DNA of 64,000 bases from Symbiodinium natans (taxonomy: Eukaryota > Sar > Dinophyceae > Suessiales > Symbiodiniaceae). Location of the stretch: assembly GCA_905221605.1 (NCBI GenBank), contig CAJNDS010002237.1, forward strand, positions 1 to 64,000. Direction: 5' to 3'. Each line of letters opens with the position of its first letter. Position 1 is the first letter of the stretch. Of this stretch, positions 29,633 to 39,498 are shown in pieces. Below the pieces are notes generated by a model that was not told the origin of the DNA, ran no database searches, and saw only the letters and a list, made by a program, of their open reading frames with translations. A program made the translations under genes and the position numbers.

Positions 29633-31374
29633 GCGTACCGATGCGTTGTAGAAACAGCCACATCCGGCGACATTGGCCGGTACTGAACACCACCCACCAA
29701 TTGCAGAATTTTGCAGGCCGTCACCTTGTTAACTCCTTTGTCCACCAAATCCTCCACAAAGATATACTCTTGTAGCTCTCTGACATTGGTTACACCAAGC
29801 TTGATCATAACATCACTTACGTGAGGTGTATACACCCACAAGTGTTTGTTGCGAGCCATCCAATGTTCTATTGGCTCTTCAGGATTCTGAAGACGTACCG
29901 TGGTAGACTCTGCCACCGAATCCTTTTGTACATCTCCATCTGCTCCATCCAGTGTATCACCCTCACCTGTTTTCTTTGACACATTGGTCATTTGCAACGC
30001 CTGTGGTGCCGAAGATGATGAAGATTCCGCTCCCCCACTTACCGGTGGTTGAAAGGTGTTCCTGTCGGAAATCTCCAATCCTCTTCCTCTTTGAAACGAA
30101 ACATGGTTCGCCACATTCACCAGATGCTTCAATTGGGCCAGTCGCTCTTCAGACATTTCTTCGTGGGAATACTTGCAACCATATCGCACACGACATCTCC
30201 CTTTGAGGTAGTAGTCGAAGCAGCAATGATGGAACCCTGCTTCCCTTAGGGCCCTCCGAGACGCATTGTCCCAGGATCTGCCGGGTTCCCAAGTCCCTTC
30301 CAAAACCGCTTTTTCATCGTGCGAATATCTGCAAGAATTTCCATATTTACAACCCCCTTGGCTGTAATACAGACACATTTGCCTCTTTGGCTCGACTGAC
30401 ACCGACTCACCCTTTGATGCACCTTTACCAAAGTTGTACTTGGCTCTGAAAGCTAAATCCTCCCGCTCCTGCTGTGCCTCATCCACTGCGCCTTCTTCCG
30501 TAGGAGGGTCACCAATGTCCCCATCCTCGTCTCCAGCTTTTTGGCTGTTCTTTGGCTCAGTTGGTCCTCCTCCTGGCCAACCTTCACCATAACGACGATG
30601 TTCATAGGAACACTCATCTCCATTGCGACACCTTCCCTGATTGAAAAACTTGCACAGTTTACTGTACCCTGGCGACACAGTTTTTGGCGTCAGGTGAGCT
30701 TTCTTATACTGATCGGGATCCATGTAGGCTTCCATTGGCTTGTTTTCCCTCTTACTCATGGATTCAACTGCACCATCAAGCTCCTGCAAAAACCGCTTGG
30801 TATCCAGCCAAAGCGCATTCCAAAGTTCATCTTTGCCTTGACTCAGCAACGTTGCCACCGCTTCACCCACAACTGGTCGACTAAATCTCCTTTTCTTACA
30901 TGCCAGTTCGTAGAGCGCGTTGTGGTACTGCTTTCGGGAAAAGGCGGTTGTCTTTCCCAAGCCTGCGCCTTCTGTACCATCGGGCGTCCAACCATCACTT
31001 TGCAGGATGCCATATGCACGCCGAGCTTCCGCATCCAGGAATGCATGGTCTGCAACACACTCCAGTATCTCATCCATTGTACGACTCAGCAGCATCCCAG
31101 CGATTTTGCCCACATAGGCCTTATCAGCCTTCCCATCCTCCAGAAGAGCTCTATAGATCTTTTCTCCATAGTTGCCTTTCCTCCTGTTCTTCTGAGGATA
31201 ACTCCTGATCAGCAAACCATTCATCGGATTGCTCTTCCTCCCATTTCCAGTCCCATTGACCGTTGGAATCTTGGTACCATTGACCATCACACCATGAATT
31301 TCCCCACCACGTATCCCAGCCGCCGACTTTCCATTTGCGCTGCGCTGGAGAAGAGTCCTCATCGTCCTCTTCAA
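29587..31374 (-). CDS. Copy B, second segment: MLLE-like, CCCH fingers 1-3, SAM-like; frameshifted at its end
   Basis: The same domains in the same order as copy A 21190-22890, with only isolated residue differences (for example DSVAE versus DYVAE). Near 29648 one G of a GG pair present in copy A is missing (GCGTTGTAGAAAC versus GCGTTGGTAGAAAC). This shifts the frame, which ends at 29587 and is not continuous with the 1025-residue frame. The listed start at 31374 is upstream of the credible coding part, which begins near 31177. Confidence 0.6.
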   Translation of the reverse strand: MKRTMRTLLQRSANGKSAAGIRGGEIHGVMVNGTKIPTVNGTGNGRKSNPMNGLLIRSYPQKNRRKGNYGEKIYRALLEDGKADKAYVGKIAGMLLSRTMDEILECVADHAFLDAEARRAYGILQSDGWTPDGTEGAGLGKTTAFSRKQYHNALYELACKKRRFSRPVVGEAVATLLSQGKDELWNALWLDTKRFLQELDGAVESMSKRENKPMEAYMDPDQYKKAHLTPKTVSPGYSKLCKFFNQGRCRNGDECSYEHRRYGEGWPGGGPTEPKNSQKAGDEDGDIGDPPTEEGAVDEAQQEREDLAFRAKYNFGKGASKGESVSVEPKRQMCLYYSQGGCKYGNSCRYSHDEKAVLEGTWEPGRSWDNASRRALREAGFHHCCFDYYLKGRCRVRYGCKYSHEEMSEERLAQLKHLVNVANHVSFQRGRGLEISDRNTFQPPVSGGAESSSSSAPQALQMTNVSKKTGEGDTLDGADGDVQKDSVAESTTVRLQNPEEPIEHWMARNKHLWVYTPHVSDVMIKLGVTNVRELQEYIFVEDLVDKGVNKVTACKILQLVGGVQYRPMSPDVAVSTTHRYAWSNLLEAVKLEEMG

Positions 31375-33368
31375 AAACTAGGCAGGAATCTAAAATCACA
31401 GTGCCATCATCATCCACCCTCTTCACTGTCGTGCAGACAGTGTCACCAATTTTGAAAGAGGGTGTATTTTTCCCTTCTTCAGGAATCAGCACATTCAGAT
31501 CACCGTGCGCCAAAAAGGCTCCATGCCCATTGATGCAACGCACCAGAGCAGTGATCCAATCTCCGGCCTGATAACAATGCTCCCCAGGTGTCACCAAGGC
31601 TCCCCCATTGGGCACTTCCTTCGCCTGTTCTTCAGAAACCATCTCTGTATCATCGGCTCCTGGAACATCCCTTGTTTTCACCTTTGGGTCAAGCTGCTCG
31701 TCCTGCTCCTGCACGAGTCCCACAAGATCATCCACCTTGTGCTCAAGGGGTTCAGGACCTTCCTTTTTTCCAGCCAATGGCTTTGCTTCATCTGTCACAG
31801 TTCGCTCGGTGTCGACTTCCGGCGAGCTTCCAGACGGCAATACTTCCGCATTGGCTCCGGTGTTCTTTGCCATTTCGTTCCTCGCTGCTAACTTCAGGTT
31901 GCACCGGTGCGTCCACCTGTGAACCTCCGTCGTCAGCTGCTACGGAGACCTGCGCCCCATTGTTGCAGTCGTCCGCGGAACGTGACACCATACGCGCCTC
32001 AACCCGTGCTTCCTCCGCACTCCAGGTACTATCTGGCACATTGACCCGCGCTTCATTGGCGCTCCAGGCCTCATCTTTCAGATCGACCGTGTCTCCAGCT
32101 ATTCCAGAAGCTTCTTTTTTCCCTTGAATGGCAAGATTCTTGGCACCAAACGAAGAGACCTCCCCAGTCGTCACGCACAACTTTTTCCCTCCGTCATCCA
32201 AATCTCCAGGACCACCTTCCTGAACGACAGGTACCACATCCACCACTCGCTCTTCTGCAGCCGACACAGTTCCAATCTCCGCATTGGGCATTTTTTCTTC
32301 TGAACCCACCGATTCCACCGCTGCCACACCCTCAGAAAGCGCTTTCATCTCTTCCCGATCCAGATGTTTTCCAGCGATGTCTGCTCGGATTCCAGAAATT
32401 CCTTCCTCATGGAGAACCCGAGGTCTGGGCGTCACCACCAGCCCTAAGACCGCTATCCCTGATAGTAGAGGAAAAATCCTTTTCACCTACACTATTTACA
32501 CCGCTGTTTACACTTTCCAAGCTACCCTGTTGTGCCCTGAAAGACTCAGTAGGCGACGAGGACGAGGTAGTACCCAGTGCTGACTCTTCTTCCACAGGGA
32601 CAATGCCCATTCCAACACCAGACACTTCACTGTTCCCAGCCATTCCAGTCTTCTTAGGCAACACCCATTGGGTATCTCCAGTGTCTAAGCAGTAAAGATA
32701 TTCTGAAATTCTCTTCCATCCTCATGAAAATGGCGTTCCCACGTCTTCCCATCACAGTCGATGATTGGAAGGTCAGCAGCTCGAGACAATTTGCCTCCAC
32801 CAGCAGCATATAAGTCTTCATCTGACTCCTGCTGTATTCTCGCTGCCTCCAACTCCAGGATTTCTCCTTCACTCATCACCATAGCAACAGGAACAACTCC
32901 CTCTGCGTCCCCAGTGAAGAGGATACTGCTTTTTGTCGCAGCAACAGGCGCAGTTTCTTCCGCTTCACCTGTCAACAGATCACCACTTTCAGCCGCGAAG
33001 CTCACTTTATTGCGAGCTCGCTTGGAAACAGGGATAACATCCCCAACCAGCTCTGTCTGGCACTCTTGCTCCACCATCTTTGACGTAGAGGAGCTTGTTT
33101 TTGGCGCTCCTGTTGATTCAGCAGGTTCCGCAGCTCGAAGACAAAGCCCATGTTTGCTCAGAAGGCGCAGCAAAACTGCTTCCATCTGGTCTTCCAGTCC
33201 TTCCACCACCGGCTTCTCTTCGCCACGCATACCACCAGCATCAACCAGAGCTTCCACATTGGGAACCACTTTTTCACCCGTTGCAGACCTTTTGACACCA
33301 CCTTCACCTTGATCGCCCACATTGGAGCTCGATGATGCCGCCCCAGTCTGTAACCAGTTGGTAGCCAT
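31151..33368 (-). pseudogene. Copy B, first ORF, broken by at least three indels
   Basis: This is homologous to the intact 732-residue ORF of copy A but split into frames 32685-33368, 32407-32664, 31788-32486 and 31151-31873. The breaks are an extra 8 bp (about 32705-32712, inside the WW domain), a 2-bp loss near 32411 (TCATGG versus TCATCAGG), and a ~13-bp insertion near 31845-31865. The ATG, the N-terminal part and the S1-like and Trp-rich C-terminal parts survive. The copy cannot make the complete protein. Confidence 0.7.
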
Positions 33369-33420
33369 TGCTTCAAACTACCACCCTAAAACCGAAACAC
33401 AAACCGCAGGGAACATAATT

Positions 33421-33433
33421 TGGGCTCATAACC
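33421..33433 (-). promoter_or_regulatory. Primer-binding-site-like sequence, copy B
   Basis: The minus-strand GGTTATGAGCCCA is in the same position relative to the 195-bp repeat and the ATG as in copy A. See the copy A entry for the comparison with initiator tRNA-Met. Confidence 0.4.
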
Positions 33434-33451
33434 TACGGGGGGCAACCGAAA

Positions 33452-33646
33452 GGGGAAGGGGAAGAATCTCAACCCTAACAGTCGCCAGAGGTTTCACCCT
33501 GAACCAACCAGCAAACACCAAGAACTCGAAACTCTTTTTTGCTACCAGGCGCATGGCCCAGTCTTGAGCCATGAAGATTACCAGGTACATTGACCCTTCA
33601 ACTTTCAACACCAACTCTTTTCTACAATACCAACTGCAGCTCCGCA
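33452..33646 (-). repeat. Putative 5' LTR of copy B (195 bp)
   Basis: This is the right-hand terminal repeat. On the minus strand it begins TGCGGAGC, exactly where similarity to the other repeats begins. Beyond it the plus strand continues CCCTAAACAC, a telomere-like flank, instead of the purine tract. Flanking CCCTAA (33647-33652) and CCCTGA (17333-17338) resemble a target-site duplication, but CCCTA is common here. Confidence 0.55.
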
Positions 33647-34399
33647 CCCTAAACACAAAACCCCAAACCCTAAACACAACACTGCCCCTTTCCCCCTTCT
33701 TAAAGCAAAACTTATCCCCAAAACCCCTTGGGCGCCTGGTGTGCTGGCCTTGGAAGTGCTGCCCTTGGAAGTTGGCGTAGGCTCGCCAAGTTCTGTCTCC
33801 TCACGGATTTCTGGCTTCGGGTTTCGGGTTTAGGGCTTGAGGTTTAAGGTCTCAGAAGGATGATCCGATTCTTGGGGCACCCTCAATAGCAGGTGCCGTG
33901 CATTAGGGGAACCCACCAAAAGGACTCATCATGCAGAGGGCCACCCATCTGACCCACATCTTGCAGCATCTTCGCGACACACAGAAGTGTGTCATGAGCC
34001 TGCCCAACCTAGAAGCGCGTAAGCTTTGGAAACTTGCTCCGAAGCTCTCCAAGCTTGCTTGCATGTTTAGCTTTGATTACGTTTTTCTCAACCCGACCGC
34101 GGTTGCAGGGCAGGCTGCACTGGCACTTCACTGCAAGTATTTGCCGATAGTCATGTCCGGTCGCGTCATCCCGGTCCAGTCCTCCGCAACTGTTGGGAGG
34201 GACTTCTCCTCCTCCGTTTTCAGAGGAGCGGGTCTCGGCCGCCCTGAGCTGCGAACGTTTGTTCGCTTAACGGAATCTTCTCGTCTTGTCATGTCCCCCC
34301 CGAGATATGCCCCAGTGAAACAACGGTGTCTTCTCTCGCCTCCGGGACCGTCTGAAGTCGAGGACGCCCGGCCTAGTAGGCATCAGGCTGTCACTGCTC
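33647..34399. other. Spacer with decayed telomere-like units, no gene
   Basis: CCCTAAACAC/CCCCAAACCC-type units lie at 33647-33680, and TTTCGGGTTTAGGGCTT in the other orientation near 33817-33845. A 210-codon plus-strand frame at 33931-34563 has no motif and overlaps the terminal exon on the other strand. I reject it as a gene. Confidence 0.6.
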
Positions 34400-34771
34400 C
34401 TACACTGAACACACCTCGAACGTGTGGCACACTGAGACGCCGTACTCGAGTCGGCGCTTTTGTCCTGACACCCAAGCTGCTTCCAACATCAAAGCCGCAC
34501 GCTTTCCGGCCACATTTTTGCAATTATCCCCACCTTCCCGGAGCCAAGCTCTGCCAAACCTGATTAACAGAGAAAGAGCAGCTGCTTCATGGTGATGCTG
34601 CGCCACCCAGCTAAGAGCACCTGCAGCCAGTTGACCCGGCACCTCCGCAGTTGCGCGTTTGGTCTTGCACATGATGCGCACAAACTGTTGCAGAAACAGG
34701 TTGCGGTTCGAGGCCCCAACTCCGCCAAGCGGGGAGTCTGTCGCGGACAGGATTTCATCCAGATCTGAGTC
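34400..34771 (-). CDS. Terminal exon of the coiled-coil gene (123 aa plus stop)
   Basis: A continuous frame runs from a TAG|GAC acceptor at 34771 to a stop at 34400. It begins DSDLDEILSATDSPLGGVGA, continues with FLQQFVRIMCKTKRATAEVP and a helical AGALSW...HHHEAAALSLL segment, and ends RRLEYGVSVCHTFEVCSV. The length fits phase 0. An adjoining upstream exon (34802-34864, AAEEARRQTVQMVQRVKSN) is clear coiled coil. The apparent intron between them is only about 30 nt. This looks like the 3' end of the micro-exon gene that spans the DNA to its right. The protein is not recognised. Confidence 0.5.
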   Translation of the reverse strand, partial: DSDLDEILSATDSPLGGVGASNRNLFLQQFVRIMCKTKRATAEVPGQLAAGALSWVAQHHHEAAALSLLIRFGRAWLREGGDNCKNVAGKRAALMLEAAWVSGQKRRLEYGVSVCHTFEVCSV

Positions 34772-34801
34772 CTACAAGGGGTTCTCGTGTTTCGTTGGCT
34801 C

Positions 34802-35435
34802 CTCTGCGTTGCTCTTGACTCTTTGCACCATTTGCACTGTTTGGCGTCTGGCCTCTTCCGCAGCCTCCAAGCTGATGCCTCAGGCGCTCAAGAGCAGAGC
34901 CCTCTCACCCGGCTCCAACCCTCCTTCTGGGGGTTTCCGAACTTAGGGTGGGTACCTTATTGCAGTCTATAGTAGGGATCCCCTATTTTCGGCAACCCCC
35001 TTGACGGCTTTTGATTTGCACAAGGCTCCGGGCCTGGGCCGGCGGGTCGCTTCCCAAAGGGCTCCGAAGAAGAGAAGTCGCCCTAGGCTTGTGGGGTTCG
35101 CGCAATCCCTCCGTGAGCAAATCGCCGTTGTTACTACTGTCATGACGTGTATAAATAGTGGAGGAGTCGTCGTCTTGGTAATAGTAACAAGAAGCACTAG
35201 CACCAGTAGCACTAGTAGTATGCGTAGCAATGGAAGTACTAGTAATACCGTAGTACTACTAGTACTAGTAGTACCAGTGCTAGTAGTGCTAGTAGTGCTA
35301 GTAGTACTTGTAGTACTTGTGGTACTAGTAGTACTAGTCGTACTAGTAGTACTAGTAGTACTAGTAGTACTAGTAGTACTAGTAGTACTAGTAGTACTAG
35401 TAGTACTAGTAGTACTCGTAGTACTGGTAGTACTG

Positions 35436-35469
<34 letters not shown>

Positions 35470-38330
35470 AAGAACTAGTGTCGTCGTCAAAATTCTCCCA
35501 AGAATCCCTAAGGTTAGCATTTGGCTTGGCCAGGCCTTGGCGGTCTGCTCCGTCAGAGAGAAGTTCAGGCTGTCCCCCGGCGCGCCTGACGAGGAGCTGG
35601 AGGGCTACAGGGCCACTGGAGGGCCTTTGGAGGGCTGCTGGATGGTTTTGCAGCTTCCAGCCGTTTGCCTGGTCGTTCCGTCTGCTCCGTCAGTGAGAAG
35701 TTGAGACCTGCGGCAGTGAAAAGCTCACATGGAAGGAGACATGCGCATCCCGAGCTCAAGGCTTCCATCTGCACTGGCCTCGGCTGGCGAACAACTTCAT
35801 ACTGCAGCTACAATCAGATGTTGCAAATGTGTCACACAACCCGACTCGAAGAAAACACTCTGCGCTTTTCCAATTATTCTGACGCGTACTGGGAATGTTT
35901 TGAGGTTTACACTCTTCGACTCTGCATGTGCCCCACAAACTCATCTGAGCGGCTACCGAGTCTTTACGAGTTCCTTTCAGGCTAGCCTCGGGCAATCACT
36001 GGGCACAAATGTGCAAAACTTGCAGCGCAAGAGTGAGCAGCAGGTCCACATCCCGAACTATGAAGGCGACGCTTCCGGTGTGGCTGTCTTCCTGCCTGCA
36101 AGCGGCGTCACCGTCACCTTTGCGATGAAACTGCAGCTGCGGTCACCGGCCTGTTCTGGAGCTCTGCTACCTGTAGTCAGAAAGTCGAGAGCAATTGGCA
36201 TCTGCCTGCAGTGGAGAGACGACGGCAGTTTTTCCATATTTTTTTCCTGGCCTGCTCCGTCAGCAGGTCCAGGCGACCACACACCTCGCAGTGTGCTGGG
36301 CTCTTGTAGCTGCACACAGCCAGCCTTGTGGAGGTTGCGGCATGAGAGAGAAGAGCCTCTGCCAAGGGAGACTCGTTCCCAGAGCTCATGCCTTGGAAGC
36401 TTGGGCAGCAGTCTGAAAGGAAAAATGCCTGGCTGCAAGGAGCTGCAAGGATGCGACTGATCCCAATCTTGTTGCGGGGGCCCAAGAGGGCCTCCAGGTC
36501 CTGCATCTTCGGCACGTTTTCTCCGGTTTTCAGAGGTCCATGATGCATGCGCCACTTTCTCTTTACTTTTCAGCCGCTTGCTCCTTCTTTGTTGCTGAGC
36601 AGTTGGTCTCGGTCGAAGCAACACGATCAGCCTCAGCTGCATACTCGCTCTTCCGCAGGCTACTGCCCCGGCAATACCAAACACGTAGCTCCCTCAGGCG
36701 AAGTCCAGCGCGGCGAATTCTGTACGCAGGCTTGCCAGGTCCTGTCACCAGCCAAGACCGTCCAGATTTCAAGTGTGCCTGCTGGCACTTTGCTTGGAGC
36801 AAAGCGAGCGCAGATGTGTTGACCAAGAAGACGCTCCTCCACGTCCCGCGCTGGGGCAGAGTGCGCCTTGAGTTGCGTTGCCAAGTCCTGGCATGCATCT
36901 GCCAACTTGCATTCAGGCTTTCAGGGTTGTACACGAAGCAAGTCGGCGTCCAGAGCATGAAAGTGCATCTTTTCAGTAGGGTTAAACCTTTTCCCTAAGC
37001 CCTAGGAGCTACACCCAAAATGACAGGCCATGGCGGTGTTGGGGACTCGAGTCGAAAGCTACAATGACACGGTCAGGCACCACACCGTCGCTGTTTCACC
37101 CAGTAGGCTCCCTCTGAGAGTCCCCCCAATGGAATTTGCACACCCCAATGGTTCCGAAGCTTCTCGGTTGTGTCAGGCGCTCTTCTGCCCTAATTTTGGT
37201 GAGAAGGTGGTGCGAAGCATCACGCTGTGTCAGAGGTCTGTATTGGTTCACAGCGTAAAGGGAATCTCGTTGCAACTCATCGAGCAGCAGCGTGTCGCCG
37301 CCGGTATCCAGATGCTCGGGCGGTGAGGTTCATGAGGTGCGTGTGGGCCGATTGCGCTGTTTATGGTAAAAGATTAACCGGCTGGCGTAGTTTTCAAAGA
37401 CACCGAGGGCTCCGTTCGAAATGGCTCCCGCAAGGGGCCTCGTAACGTGGGCTGGGCGCTGACAAGCATGCTGGCAATGATTGAATGATTGACTGCCGCG
37501 ACAAGGTCCTCAACTGTGGCCTTGGTGTCAACGATCTCTTTCTGGTGCTGCGCCTGGCACAAGGCCATTGAGTTGATGTTTGGGAAGCCTCGTTAATCCC
37601 GAATCCCCATCTACGACCCTGGTATGCCTGCTGACGGGGGTGTACGAGCTGTCCAACAAAGCACTTCACTCGCGAGACGCGCGGAAAAACATGCCGGAGG
37701 CGTACCAAGTTGGCCACTTCCTTGGACAGCTGGGCGGCCATCTCCTGGACCTGCCGAGCACCCTTCAAGCACACAACGACTTGCAGATCGCCGACTTGTT
37801 TTCTACACGTACCACGCATTTCCGCATGTCTAATCGCCAAGGCCAGCATCGTGGAATGAACTTCGAATGTCTACTAGCCATGATTGGCTTTCAACCTCAC
37901 AGACATGAGGCTGAGAGACACTAACTAGGACCGAAGCCAGGCATACAACAAGGATCGACTTTTGAGTTTCAGGACCATGATACTGACGATTATACGGGTC
38001 ATGCTCGGACTGATTTCTGAGTGTCTTCGGGTGCGCATACTCTGCGCTAACCTTGCCGAGTGGCCGCAGAAACATACGCATGCAAAACCAACAACCATCC
38101 TCCAAGATCTCCTGGGATCTGCTGAAGATACATGCACCTTCCTATGGGCGGGCGACTGTTGCGCTGTCTTCGTTCACTGGTGGCGGCTCTGGATCCAGAA
38201 TCCTCTCTTTCGAGGAGTCTCCTTCGGGATGACGAATCCATGGCGCCGAGCGATCGGGATCATCTGCGTTTGCTCATCACTCATCACCCTCTTCCAGACT
38301 GAGGCCAGCTGCTGCTCGGTCTTCTTCCAG
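34802..38330 (-). CDS. Scattered coiled-coil exons, 3' part of the large gene
   Basis: Exons read by hand: 34802-34864; 36867-36905 (13 codons, LADACQDLATQLK, GC donor); 37721-37750 (VQEMAAQLSK, GA donor). Less certain ones are about 35640-35720 (LTEQTERPGKRLEAAK), 36563-36670 (SLRKSEYAAEADRVASTET), 37490-37565 (KEIVDTKATVEDLVAAV) and 38235-38330 (TEQQLASVWKRVMSDEQTQ). All are minus strand with heptad-like hydrophobic spacing and AG|G-type borders. The DNA between them lacks sustained frames and contains a simple repeat at 35.2-35.5 kb. No globular domain is seen. The assignment to one gene is inference from the shared strand and style. Confidence 0.35.
35178..35475. repeat. AGT/ACT-rich microsatellite
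   Basis: About 300 bp of (ACTAGTAGT)n-type nonamers grading into (AGT)n at about 35440-35470. The unit is nearly self-complementary (ACTAGT), so single strands could fold. The valine/leucine-rich frames on both strands are artefacts. Confidence 0.9.
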
Positions 38331-38389
38331 TCTCAGAAGATTGAAGATGCAAACATTTTGCATGGGCTGAGATGATGAGCACAGCACCA

Positions 38390-39498
38390 CCAGGGAGATA
38401 TGGAAGATGCAGAAGAAGAAAGAGCAGCAACAGCCTCTTGAAGAAATGGCATCCTTCTGCCAAGGCCTGCCACCAAGATCACTTGCCTAGGACAAGGGTT
38501 GAGCAGGCTCCTCGATCCTGCATTTCGTTCTAGCAGCATGGGTTTAGGGGTTTCGGGGTTAAGGCCTCGGGTTTACAGCTCTGCGCCCAGGATCGTGGGC
38601 TGGGGGAGATGCAAAGATGAGCTCCCGCGGCAAACTGATGGCATGCAGCTCGGCTAATTCAACTACCACAGCTGGCATGGCATTTCGCCTCCAGATTGCG
38701 ATCACCAAGAGCAGAAAGCCTCTCGTGCCCCATCTTTGAATCCCAAACCCTGAATCGCGTTGCGCAGAAGATGGCCTCTCCGTGCTCGAGGGGGGGTGCT
38801 TGGGGAGCTTAGGCACGAGGCGGATTTAGGTCCGGTGTGCTGGAGAGTATTTGACAGAATCCCGTCTGACATAATTAGTATTCCGGAGGAGAACAGAATG
38901 ATATGGAATCTAACCTAGCCACATACTGCAGAAGAGAACAAAACCATTCTGACCCCTCCACTTCTGGCTGCGCGAGGGTTCCGAGTCGCTTGGGCAGCCC
39001 GCCTGCTGCTGGACTTGCGCTCGAAGCTTCGTGTCCTGCAAACATTCTGCAGCCCATCCACGTGTTCCATGATTCACTAAATTCACTAGATGTGTTCCTG
39101 GTCTAGCCGTGTCTACCAAAGGCGTGAGTCGGGGCTCAAGTGCATCAGCACTGTGAATTATTGAATTTGCGCAGGGGTGGCGTAAGTTACGAGGTCTATG
39201 AGGTTCGTGCACCACCATATTTTTGGTAACACCTTTGCATCTATGCACCGACAAGCATGATCTGCGCAACAGTAACGTGATGCGTCGTCAAGTAGCAGCT
39301 GGCACCGCACCTCGGCAGCATCGGTTCCGCCAGAGCTAGGCACGAAGCTCGCACCGAGACCTTCCATAAAGATCTCCCAAGTGAAAGGCAGCATCCTTGT
39401 GATACATCGTAAACTACAGCAAAATAACACAAAAGACCGTAGTGGCTCTCCATTCAAGTTGTTTCCAAGGAGTGATTCAACACCCGGCCTGATGAGAC
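38390..39498. other. No supportable gene; short TTTAGGG-like block
   Basis: A degenerate GGGTTTAGGGG/TTTCGGGG block lies at about 38540-38575. The remainder has short frames without motifs and is compatible with intron or intergenic DNA. Confidence 0.4.

Larger units (their letters stand above)
17339..33646 (-). mobile_element. Tandem pair of LTR-like elements: LTR-body-LTR-body-LTR
   Basis: Two near-identical ~8-kb bodies lie head to tail between three 195-bp direct repeats at 17339-17533, 25146-25340 and 33452-33646. Read on the minus strand, each repeat starts with TG. A purine tract (GGACAGGGGGAG) stands just before the repeats at 25341 and 17534. A primer-binding-site-like GGTTATGAGCCCA follows 18 nt after the repeats that precede each body. 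Similarity between copies stops at 17339 on the left and 33646 on the right, the repeat edges. This is the order expected of an LTR retrotransposon tandem produced by LTR-LTR recombination. No reverse transcriptase, integrase or protease motif is visible, so the element would be non-autonomous. The alternative is a plain segmental duplication by unequal crossing-over. Confidence 0.6.

Noticed and set aside
17333-33652. CCCTGA / CCCTAA as a target-site duplication of the array
   Set aside because: One mismatch, and CCCTA is the commonest motif in the flanking telomere-like DNA, so the match carries little weight on its own.
33931-34563. 210-codon plus-strand ORF
   Set aside because: No domain or heptad pattern, and it overlaps the better supported terminal exon at 34400-34771 on the minus strand.
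35001-35696. 231-codon plus-strand and Leu/Val-rich minus-strand frames
   Set aside because: They are products of the ACTAGTAGT microsatellite.
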